From contig JAWQFJ010016770.1 in NCBI GenBank assembly GCA_034096865.1, positions 1 through 17,500 on the forward strand: a DNA stretch of 17,500 nucleotides, read 5' to 3'. The notes beneath the pieces are model-generated. The model was not told where the DNA came from. It searched no databases and saw nothing but the letters and a program-made list of their open reading frames with translations. Source of the stretch: Theodoxus fluviatilis (lineage: Eukaryota > Mollusca > Gastropoda > Cycloneritida > Neritidae). Of the stretch, positions 1 to 8,143 are shown one piece after another (position 1 is the stretch's first letter; each line of letters starts with the position of its first letter). A program made the position numbers and the translations under genes.

Positions 1-590
1 TCACGTCCAATGAAGCTGTATTAGTCGTTGGCTTCATCTTCTCCCCACCGGTCCACGTATCATCGATGAGCTACTACATCCTACCTCGATGCTCAAGTTC
101 TAAGTCAAGACTTCAGCTACTCTTTTTATGAGGAAAACGAGAATAAGGATCGCCCAAAACCATACTACTCACAATGTCGATCGAGCAATCTACCATGTTT
201 ATCGGTAGTTGTGAAGTGCCATTACGCAAGCGGTATGATCCCTACGCACCCATATCCCCTCGGGTGTGTTCCTGATTCATTCACGCGCTGGGGGGGATAA
301 GCCTGAGAACGCAGCCTCGCAAGGATGGCTACCGAACCCACAAATCTCGAGATAATATTGCTGTACTCGGTTCACCTCTGAAGCATTGGCAGTGCGTTTT
401 CTTATATAAGCTATTAGATTTATTTTTTCAAGTTTAGTTGATGAGCAATCGCGTTTCCAGATAAACTATATCATCTCTTATGACTATTGAATATATGCGG
501 TCGAAAATTTCACTCATAGACCAATTTGTTTAATCATTGATATAAGCCATAATTGCTGGAAGTTGATTTCGACTAATCCCATTACCTCAT
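1..590. other. No recognisable gene or repeat
   Basis: I see no long frame, no RT or endonuclease motif, no tRNA-like arm and no tandem repeat here. Base composition is mixed, becoming AT-rich after about 400. It may be old intergenic DNA or a diverged repeat that needs a database to recognise. Confidence 0.5.
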
Positions 591-599
591 AATTGCTAC

Positions 600-1984
600 G
601 TCATCGTTCTGTACCTGAATGGGGAACTGCGCAAGCGTGGCTTGCAAGTAGATAATGCAAAGTTTTCTTATTACTACTTGTAACAACATGGAAATAGTGT
701 GATAGACTACTGCTTGCTTACAGAAAAGGCCAATGTACACTATACTGTAGGCAGTAGGATAGACTCCAACCATATGCCACTTGAGATAATATTGGGATCA
801 GAAATATGTCTAAACAGAACAAATGAGACTTATAAAACAATCAGCAAATTAACCTGGGATAAAACAAAGAGACAGATGTCATCGAACACCTCCAGACCTC
901 TTACTTTAGTACTTCCCTCAAATTGGCTTTTGAAACTCTTAACACTTGCATAGATTCTACCGTCGAATTGACTACAAAAATTCTCCTTGGGGCAATAGAC
1001 TGCATGCGTCGCACCTACAGAATTAACGAGAGGCTACAAAGTAAAACTACAGATTGGTTTGACTATGAGTGCAGAGACCAAAAGAATAGAGCAAAGAGAG
1101 CCCTTATGAAATATAGAAAAACACACCGCAACAATGACAAAGAAGAATACGTGCAGAATAGGAAAATGTATAAACAACTAATACGAGATAAGAAAAAAGA
1201 ATACCACAAAAATGCTTTAAAACTTATTTCAGACAACATGAACAATTCCAGTCAGTTTTGGTCCTTAATACGCAAGAGGACAAGCAGGAGGGCACAATAC
1301 CCTGATATTAAAATGAACACATGGAAACAATATTTTGAGAACCTGTTTAGTCCCGCCCTTAACACTCAGGTGCAAACCAGAGATGATCTCTACAGAGGGG
1401 TAACTTTTGATGATATTCTGGATGCACCAATTACCTCAGATGAAGTAAACCAAGCAATAACAAAGCTTTCAGGTGGGAAAGCTCCAGGTCTAGACGAAAT
1501 CCCAGGAGAAATTTTCAAGCTGAGTCGTGGCTACATGCTGCCTTTCTTAGTAAGGCTCTTTAATGCCATATATGATGCTCAAACCTTCCCACGAGAATGG
1601 AGCAAATCAATCACTATCCCTCTGCACAAGCAAGGCAACAGGCTCGACCCCTCAAACTACAGAGGTATATCCCTGTTAAGCACTATGAGCAAGCTCTTTA
1701 CCTCTGTACTAACTAAGCGACTGCATTTATGGGCTGAAGACAAAGGGAAAATCTGCATGGAACAGGCTGGTTTTAGGACAGGGTATTCTACCGTAGACCA
1801 CATCTTTACGCTGCACTGCATAATAAACAGACATGTGTATGGAAGGGGCAGCGGGAAACTATATATAGCATTTGTTGATTATAAAAAAGCCTTTGATTCC
1901 GCTGACCACCAGATCCTCTGGAGTACACTTGCTAAAGCACAAGCCTCTGAAAAATTGATTAATATGCTAAAATCTATGTACAAC
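600..1984 (+). pseudogene. APE-type LINE ORF2 remnant: endonuclease C-terminus plus first half of RT
   Basis: This is a remnant of the endonuclease/reverse transcriptase polyprotein that nicks target DNA and copies element RNA. From about 600 the frame reads LNGEL...KFSYYYL, then an in-frame TAA at 681, then HGNSVIDYCL and RIDSNHMPLEI, which is the end of an APE-type endonuclease. A frameshift between 863 and 876 moves the frame. A basic linker follows (WFDYECRDQKNRAKRAL), then RT blocks: GGKAPGLDEIPGEIFK, PSNYRGISLLSTMSKLF, EQAGFRTGYSTVDHIF and motif A AFVDYKKAFDSADHQ. The frame stops at KSMYN; RT motif B, the YADD box and the 3' end are absent. The element is therefore truncated at both ends and cannot be autonomous. 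The clade (RTE, Nimb or I-like) is not settled from motifs alone. The 354-residue stretch from 923 is the intact-looking part. Confidence 0.88.
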
Positions 1985-2260
1985 TGAAGGGCCGATTCAA
2001 CAGATATGTCTATCATGTTAAAAGCTTTCTCCAGCTGCCTCTCAAACTCGGAGGTACTCATACGTTCCAAATATTCATAAGCCTTTGTTGAGTCCCAATA
2101 TGTTTTGGTTACATAGATCTTTGGGGGAATCTGGGAACTTCTGGTTTGCAGGCCCTATTTGGATCTCTAGTCACATGTGATTGCTTTCTATTCTATAATT
2201 GACAATGAGATCTGCGGGATTACAATAGCCGGCATCTATTAAGCAATAGTCGATGACCCT

Positions 2261-2425
2261 GTCACCATGAGACGATAAGTACGTGTATCGTCCCTCGCTG
2301 TCACCATGAGACGATAAGTACGTGTATCGTCCCTCGCTGTCACCATGAGACGATAAGTACGTGTATCGTCCCTCGCTGTCACCATGAGACGATAAGTACG
2401 TGTATCGTCCCTCGCTGTCACCATG
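2261..2425. repeat. 39-bp tandem repeat, four identical copies plus partial fifth, inside endonuclease frame
   Basis: Copies lie at 2261-2299, 2300-2338, 2339-2377 and 2378-2416, with a 9-base partial at 2417-2425. The period is 39 (13 codons), so on the minus strand each copy encodes HGDSEGRYTYLSS without breaking the frame. The four copies look identical, implying recent expansion. The single-copy counterpart is a normal endonuclease segment just before the VIDYCL motif. Confidence 0.97.
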
Positions 2426-2729
2426 GGTACATCCATTTAACATCAAGAGGCCATGAATCAGACACAGGCTTTTCAAGAAGTCGCCAAAACCGTTCACAGC
2501 ACTATCCTGGGACGTTCTGGTCTGCCTGAGGTTGGGACATTTATACACGGAGCTCTCCTCCCACCAAGCTATATCGTCATCCTGATCAGTAGGCCTACTC
2601 ACAGTCCGTATATCCCAGTTCCCTACTCTTGCGTTTAAATCTTCACAGATTATAAGGGACGATTTCGGGAAGGATGCTTGGCATCGGAGAATAGTGTCTT
2701 CTAAGTGAGTGATGCTGCACGTTATATCC

Positions 2730-2743
2730 CTATTCGTATAGTA
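2730..2743. repeat. Target-site duplication, left copy (Penelope-like insertion)
   Basis: The 14-base sequence ctattcgtatagta here matches ctatttgtatagta at 5052-5065 with one difference. Removing the interval joins the endonuclease frame across YYTNR, which supports a true insertion duplication. Confidence 0.85.
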
Positions 2744-2993
2744 TCTCAACAAAGAAAACAAAAAACAAGATGACTTTCTGTGTTATTACTTCGTCTTTGA
2801 ATATTTCGATGCATTTCGGCAACTTCTTCAGCAAAGAATAAAATAGCGTCAAAATGACGTATAAAAAGAATTACGTGTGCTATGACGTAAGACATTCTTA
2901 TAGTCTTGGATGTCCTGGCTGGCTTATTACCACGATAGTTCACAAAAATGAGCAAATATAAGTCAAAGAATTCTGGAGAAAAAAACAGCATAT

Positions 2994-3034
2994 CACACAC
3001 ACACACGTGTATACACACACACACACACACACAC

Positions 3035-3088
<54 letters not shown>

Positions 3089-3174
3089 GCACACAACCAC
3101 TCACACACACACACACAAACCCCCCCCCCCCCCCACACACACACACACACACCTCTACACACACAGTACGCACA
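2994..3174. repeat. (CA)n microsatellite with internal C15 run
   Basis: Near-continuous CA dinucleotides with small interruptions, and a run of 15 C at 3120-3134 (G15 on the minus strand). It lies in the 3' untranslated part of the Penelope-like element. Apparent His/Thr- or Cys/Val-rich frames across it are products of the repeat. Confidence 0.97.
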
Positions 3175-3245
3175 TCCAAAACATCGGATCACCCCCGAAA
3201 GCCGACAAGCAAACCCTCTGAACACCCAAACCGCCAACCACCCAA

Positions 3246-5045
3246 CTACTCTTTCGTGTTTAGACCAAGAGGATAAGTGGTACGCAGTTTAGTCATCCAA
3301 AACGCCTCCCTCGTCAGTCTACGAGGGTGATCCGATGGAGCACAATACACTTGTTCGATCGGCATGACTCTCATGTTCGTCGTAGTGTGACCAGGAAAAT
3401 TGAAGTGCCTGGTCACGAGAGTCCCCTTGTTGGTTCTGATGTTTTGGTAGTGATGGTAGAAGCGTTTCTTCAATGATGTCATAGTTTCCCCCACTTAGTG
3501 TGTGTTACGGCAGAGGTCGCACCACAGAACATACACGATGTTTGCAGAGGTGCAGGAGAGGACTGTTCTGTGTCGGAACATTTCATCTGTCTGGTGACTG
3601 TTGAAAGCGCTGCCCTCGACAAGATGCTGGCCACACAAAGTGCACCTGGTGGCTGTACATTTATACACTCCTGGTGGGCGGGGATATCTTCCCTCCGGTA
3701 GGCATGTGGGCATCAGGATCTGTTTCAGAGACCTTGAATTCCTCTCTCCGATCACGGGTGGTTTAGGGACAGCCTTTCTCATCTTGTCACTGTCTCGAAC
3801 CATGACCTCATGTTGTTCGTGTAGCCACGCTCGTAGAGGTGGATTGGAGGGGTTGTGCGTAATGACGAAGGGGACTCTGTTCTCTTTCTTCTTGTCCCAG
3901 TACCGCAAACTTTCTGAATGAGGGATGTTCTCAGCTTTCCTGGCACTGGGCTTTGATTCAGGAGACGTTCTTCCAGCATACCCATGAAAAGATTTGCTGC
4001 TGAGGGTGCCATGGGAGTCCCCATTGCAGTTCCCATGACTTGTTTGAAAATCTTGCCTTCAAAGCTGAACACATTGTTTTGTAGAACATGACCAGCTACT
4101 TCAACCACGACATCTACAGGTGGCGTGTCAGGCTCTGCTTGTTGTGTCAAGAAGTGTCGCAGTGATTCCTTCATGTCGTCATGGGGGATGTTGGTATACA
4201 GGGCTGTGACGTCAATGGTGACCAGTTTGGTATTGTCAGGAAAAGGTCCGAAGTCATGGTTCCACTTCTCCGGCATCATGAGCATGTGGGTTGAGTCTTT
4301 GATGTGGCTCGGTAGTGCCGTCACGTATGGCTGCAGCCAACTATCCACGATCTTTGACAAGTTTACTGTGGGTCCATTGACTCCTGAAACAAGTGTTTTG
4401 TGGATTTTAGGAAGTGTGTAGAACCTATGGCATTTTGCCTGGCTGACATTCAGTTTAGCCCATCTATGAGTCTGTTCACTAATGTGACCGTTGCTGATCA
4501 GCCATCTCGTTGCAGCTGATCAGCAATCTCGTTTGACACTTTGGCAATCTTGTGCGTGGGATCACTCTGTAAAGGCACGTAGTGTTGCGTGTTACTGAGT
4601 TGTCGGACGGCCTCTTCAATATAGTCATCTGTGTTTTGAACAACGGTAGCCCCTCCCTTATCAGCTGAACTAATGCGGATTCGTCTGTTATTCCCAAGAG
4701 TTTTCAGTTCTGTCACAGCTTTCTTCTGTTTCAGTGTTAGATTAGATTTGGGACTAGAGAGACTAGTGTAGGCATCCGTTCTGTGTTGAATGATGTGGCA
4801 AAACGTATCCAGTGCTTTGTCCCGTCCAGGAGGAGGGCAGTAGCCAGTTTTCACAAGAGTTTTCAGTTCTGTCGCAGCTTTCTTCTGTTTCAGTGTTAGA
4901 TTAGATTTGGGACTAGAGAGACTAGTATAGGCATCCGTTCTGTGTTGAATGATGTGGCAAAACTTATCCAGTGCTTTGTCCCGTCCAGGAGGAGGGCAGT
5001 AGCCAGTTTTCTTGTAGAACTTAGGTGGGCCCTCATTCCGGGCAG
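3246..5045 (-). pseudogene. Penelope-like RT / GIY-YIG endonuclease, broken
   Basis: Domains in order along the minus strand: KKTGYCPPPGRDKALD (twice, see duplication); ADKGGATVVQNTDDY (4498-4854), typical of the region before the RT; RFYTLPKIHK near 4400, a Penelope signature; RT motif A VTIDVTALYTNIP; motif B QVMGTAMGTPMAPSAANLF (4360-3940). At about 3930-3950 the frame jumps directly to the post-RT linker (RYWDKKKENRVPFV), so motif C (YADD) and the thumb are deleted. The linker includes PFVITHNPSNPPLR and a Cys-rich segment CTATRCTLC. The GIY-YIG nuclease begins at NIVYVLWCDLC. A TAA at 3495-3497 replaces the expected Tyr before VGETM, and the frame then continues to LGLNTKE at 3246. A small duplication near 4490-4515 also shifts the frame. 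With no YADD and a stop in the nuclease core, it is a dead copy. Confidence 0.92.
4695..5012. repeat. 159-bp direct tandem duplication in the Penelope-like ORF
   Basis: The segment starting caagagttttcagttctgtc at 4695 recurs at 4854, a period of 159 bases (53 codons). Only a few substitutions separate the copies, for example cacagc/cgcagc and cgtatcc/cttatcc. The duplication keeps the reading frame, so the protein region with TGYCPPPGRDKALD is doubled. Confidence 0.95.
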
Positions 5046-5051
5046 GGGCAT

Positions 5052-5065
5052 CTATTTGTATAGTA
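5052..5065. repeat. Target-site duplication, right copy (Penelope-like insertion)
   Basis: ctatttgtatagta, 13 of 14 bases identical to 2730-2743. It lies at the point where the endonuclease frame is cut (SSYYTNR). Confidence 0.85.
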
Positions 5066-5485
5066 CGAAGAATCTATTGGAGGAACGTAGATGCATAGAA
5101 TAACAATGCTATTATGAGCAATGTTTGAAACCCTGAGAGCAAGCAGATTATAAACATTAAGGTTTACAACAGATACACACTGAGCAAGTGAATTTTTTTA
5201 AGCACAGCAACCGTGTTTGGAAAGTTTCCTAGGTGCGGCATGAAACACGCCGTAGTTATCGAAGTATATTGAGAAGTCAAAGTCCTTACAGGTAAAGGTC
5301 TCTATTAGGCAGCAAATGTCGAAAGATGAAAGTTAGTCGGAGAACCCCGGCCCGCCCAGTTTCAACGCGAGACCTTCAACGTTCCACGAAACCATGCACA
5401 AACTGGCATGGTCTGATGCAGAAGATCCTCTCCCTGGTACACGGTGCCGGTAGCAGGGATCGCCCCCATCTGTCGGGGGTCGGCC
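5052..5485 (-). pseudogene. APE endonuclease N-terminal half of the split LINE (first part)
   Basis: On the minus strand the frame begins MVSWNVEGLALKL at 5395, the usual start of an APE-type endonuclease. It continues after a TAA at 5333 as SSFDICCLIETFT (catalytic-region Glu in the CLIET motif), then FDNYGVFHAAPRKLSKHG. A second TAA follows near 5200, then SIVILCIYVPPIDSSYYTNR up to 5052. That last segment joins in sense to YYTNRDITCS at 2743, so this is one gene interrupted by the Penelope-like element. The part 5396-5485 has an open upstream frame and a short inverted repeat around tctgtc, but its role is unclear. Two stops show decay. Confidence 0.85.
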
Positions 5486-5777
5486 TATAATAATAATGTT
5501 TGAATTTATAAAGCGCTTTACCAATGAGTTAAGACATGCTCAAGGCGCATACATACACAACCATTACAATATACAATAACAGTCAATCACCTCAAGCACA
5601 ACTTAATAAACTTCATAACATAAGAGTCAGACATTCACTTCAGACATTCGACAAACTGATGTACAGCGTCACCGCTAAACCATGAAACTGGGGAGAGGGG
5701 GAGAAGGGACAGGAGGGGGTAGGGGGCTTAGGCAAGCTAGTACAAAGAGAACCGTGAGGGGAGGAGGATGAAGAAAC
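5486..5777 (-). other. 3' untranslated region and terminus of the L2/CR1-like LINE
   Basis: No frame. It follows the stop of the C-terminal domain, is A/G-rich on the plus strand at 5690-5770, and ends with a palindromic AAAGCGCTTT core (about 5510-5519) and (ATT)n at 5487-5498. These are the recognition-type features expected at the 3' end of this LINE group. Confidence 0.7.
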
Positions 5778-7258
5778 TTAGACAGGATCAGGGAAAGATT
5801 TCAAGAAGAGGTGAGTTTTGAGAGCAGAGCGAAAGGTCGAGGGAGAAGTAGAGTGACGAACAGAGGCGGGGAGGTCATTCCAGATAGAGGGAACCTGATA
5901 AAAGAAAGAGCGTTCACCAAATTTTGTTTTAACTGGAGGGTCCTCCAGGAACCTGAGGATTCTTGTGTCTGCAGAAGAGCGTAGATGTCTAGCGGATGTG
6001 TAGGTGCGCATGGGTTTAGAGAGATATTGAGAAAGGGATTCAGCGAAGTAATAGTAACAAAGACAGGCAATCTTGTATTGGACTCTAGCACTAATGGGCA
6101 ACCAGTGGAGAAAGCGGAAGAGAGGAGTGAGATAATCTGACGTTTTTTACTTATAGATGAGTCGAGCTGCAGCATCTTGCACTCTTTGAAGTTTATTGGT
6201 GAGATATGCGGGACAGCCAGCAAGAAGGCCGTTACAATAATCCAGGCGACTGAGAATAAGAGCAAAGACTAGGATAGTAGTAGCTTGAGTAGTGAGAAGG
6301 TGTCTGATTGCGCTTATCTGTCTGAGCTGTATGTATGCGGATTTGCAAGTGTTTTGGACAAAGTCGGAAAGAGAGAGATGAGAGACGAGGATGACACCAA
6401 GGTTTTTGACTGATGGAACAAAGGCGACGTCAGCGTCTCCAACCCTGACAGAAAACGGGAGGGTTGAAGGCGTCGCTAGTCTCTGAGACTTGACAAGAAA
6501 GCATTCGGTTTTGGAATCGTTCAGCTGGAGTTTGTTGTGTGACATCCATGACTTAACATCAGCAAGACAGGTCTGTAGAGTGTCTAACGTATGTTGGAAT
6601 TGGTCTAAAGTGGTGTCTTTGTAGAGCTGATTGTCATCTGCAAATGCATGCTGATTGATTGAATGCTGAGCGACTATGTCAAACAACGAACAAAACTGGA
6701 CCCAGTACTGAGCCCTGGGGAACACCAAACTGGACAGGAGAAGAAGCTGAGTAATGATTGTTAATAGAGACCGTTTGAAATCTGTCAGTGAGATAAGAAT
6801 GAAACCAGGCAAGGGCAGAGTGTGAAATTCCACAAGTGTTTCGCAGGCGTGAGAGGGGAGTGTTGTGGTCTATTGTGTCGAAAGCCGCTGACAAGTCTAA
6901 GAGGGTGAGAATGCTAAGTTTTCCCTGATCTAAAGAAGAGTAGAGGTCGCCGATGATTTTGAGCAAGGCAGTTTCTGTGCTATGGTGGCTATGATAGGCT
7001 GATTGCAGGGGTGCCAAGAGGTTGTTGGTTGCAAGATGTTGCTGCAGCTGGGTGAGTACTAGTCTCTCTATAACTTTGGACAACAAGGGGAGGTTGAAGA
7101 CCGGGCGATAATTTTTCAAAACGTTGGGGTCAGAGAAGGCTTCTTCAGGAGTGGCTTAATTATGGCTGACTTGTACACGGAAGGGAAGGTGCCAGATGAG
7201 AGGGACTCGTTAACAACAGATGTAATGTAGGGCAGAAGAGAGTCAAGGCATTCAACTA
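5778..7258 (-). pseudogene. L2/CR1-like reverse transcriptase, frameshifted
   Basis: RT of a non-LTR retrotransposon. From 7258 leftward: VECLDSLLPYITSVV and [17 protein letters not shown], a frameshift at about 7125, then [19 protein letters not shown] (RT 2), [14 protein letters not shown], motif [14 protein letters not shown], and [13 protein letters not shown] (motif B). A short deletion and frameshift near 6700 follows, then DIVAQHSINQHAFADDNQLY, in which motif C reads FADD where YADD is usual. Next come NKLQLNDSKTE, VKNLGVIL, SRLDYCNGLLAG and KLQRVQDAAARLI. A TAA interrupts at about 6147, then HWLPISARVQYKIACL and the C-terminal IWNDLPASVRHSTSPSTFR to the stop at 5778. Motifs are well conserved between breaks, so the copy is moderately old. 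Confidence 0.92.
7244..7258. repeat. Target-site duplication, left copy (L1/Tx1-like insertion)
   Basis: caaggcattcaacta, identical over 15 bases to 9160-9174. It lies next to a T6 run (the A6 tail of the inserted minus-strand LINE). Confidence 0.95.
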
Positions 7259-7375
7259 TTTTTTAAAGTCAGTTTATTGGATCTAAATAAATACACAAGG
7301 AGGACAACATGACAAAGAAAGCAAAAAAGGAAGAGACGAAACTATCATCTATATAATGAATATCAATAACACCAC

Positions 7376-7397
7376 ATCATCATCATCATTATCGTCG

Positions 7398-7449
<52 letters not shown>
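7376..7449. repeat. (ATC)n microsatellite
   Basis: Near-pure ATC trinucleotides, followed by a poly-T stretch. Met-rich or Ser/Ile-rich apparent frames over it are artefacts of the repeat. Confidence 0.97.
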
Positions 7450-7451
<2 letters not shown>

Positions 7452-7575
7452 GTTTTTTTTGTTTTTTTGTTCTTCCAAGTTTATTTGGTCTAACAGAACA
7501 CAAGAAGGACAAAATTACAAAGAAGACCAAAAAAGGAAGAGACAAAAGTACATCAATATCATGAATATCAACACC

Positions 7576-7760
7576 ATATCATTATCCTCATCATTCTTAT
7601 CTTTATCATCGGATGATGATGGTCTCCTCTTCACCACCATCATAATCATCATCTTCAACATATTCATAATCATTCTAGTCATCATCATCATAGTCATCCT
7701 CATCATCCTCATCATCCTCATCCTCATCATCATCATCATCCTCATCCTCATATTCATCAA
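7576..7760. repeat. Degenerate ATC/TCATCC-type microsatellite
   Basis: Imperfect ATC-rich tract with interspersed ATCCTC and ATTC units, at the end of the second copy of the 3' untranslated duplication. Confidence 0.9.
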
Positions 7761-7895
7761 GGATAGAAATGAAAGAGTGGCAAGGATCGTTCAGTTTATT
7801 GGATCTCAGGAGAAAAAATAAAGTGGGCTAGTCCTTCTACAAAAAAGCGAAATCGAAACGGAAGGATTAGATACATGGTGTAGATTGGTGACTTG

Positions 7896-7936
7896 CGCGT
7901 GAGCATGTGTGCGCATATGCGTGCGCGTGCTCGTGC

Positions 7937-7985
<49 letters not shown>
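7896..7985. repeat. Alternating purine-pyrimidine stretch followed by (GA)n
   Basis: 7896-7938 is rich in GT/GC alternation (for example tgcgcatatgcgtgcgcgtg). It runs directly into a pure GA tract at 7939-7985. The first part has Z-DNA potential and the second triplex potential; neither has been tested here. Confidence 0.85.
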
Positions 7986-7988
<3 letters not shown>

Positions 7989-8143
7989 ATCCCGTGCTAT
8001 CATTCAATAGTAGTATCACCTAAAATAGTGCACAGGTCACCCCATTTATTGTTGTAGTTGTCAGTGTTGTTGCTGCTTTGGGCAATGAATTTTTCAATTA
8101 ATGCGTTTTGTCGTAGAATGTTAAGGAAACCCTTAATCTTTGG

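Larger units (their letters stand above)
1985..2743 (-). pseudogene. APE-type LINE remnant, endonuclease C-terminal half and linker (second part of split element)
   Basis: Reading leftward, the frame gives YYTNRDITCSITHLEDTIL, then ICEDLNARVGNW (conserved endonuclease motif), MLNGCTHGDSEGRYTYLSS (expanded, see the 39-bp repeat), RVIDYCL and RIESNHM. A TGA follows where the plus-strand copy has Pro (SNHMPLEI). After a frameshift it continues as KTYWDSTKAYEYLERMS and ends at about 1985 in ISVESALQ. The same order occurs in the plus-strand remnant (SNHMPLEI, KLTWDKTK), so both belong to related families. The N-terminal half of this endonuclease lies at 5052-5395, separated by the Penelope-like insertion. 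RT is missing because the sequence abuts the inverted plus-strand copy at 1984/1985. Confidence 0.85.
2744..5051 (-). mobile_element. Penelope-like element, 5'-truncated, inserted in a LINE endonuclease
   Basis: The element runs right to left. Its coding part (about 5045 to 3246) has the Penelope-like layout: N-terminal region, RT, then a GIY-YIG endonuclease. A 3' untranslated stretch with a long GT/CA microsatellite ends at 2744. The flanking 14-bp duplication (2730-2743 and 5052-5065) and the way the interrupted endonuclease frame rejoins define both ends. The 5' end starts inside the protein, so the copy is truncated. Internal breaks (frameshift, deletion, stop) show it is dead. Confidence 0.9.
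7259..8143 (-). other. 3' untranslated region of the L1/Tx1-like LINE with internal duplication
   Basis: Non-coding. On the minus strand it contains (TC)n, several ATC/GAT tracts, and three copies of a block containing agatccaataaac-like sequence, seen on the plus strand at about 7265-7276, 7480-7493 (diverged) and 7791-7806. Segments 7265-7395 and 7478-7600 are recognisable direct repeats sharing a block with a(g/a)aggacaa and aaaaaaggaagagac. The block carries CAATAAA, a poly(A)-signal-like sequence on the minus strand. Confidence 0.75.

Noticed and set aside
1..590. N-terminal endonuclease of the plus-strand LINE
   Set aside because: I looked for a WNVEGL-type start and a DLNAR motif in plus frames and found neither.
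2811..2890. CRE-like TGACGT sites
   Set aside because: Short motifs expected by chance; they lie in the 3' untranslated part of the Penelope-like element with no gene nearby.
2940..3292. His/Thr-rich or Cys/Val-rich proteins
   Set aside because: Translations of the (CA)n microsatellite only.
7363..7821. Met-rich or Ile-rich frames
   Set aside because: Translations of ATC trinucleotide tracts.
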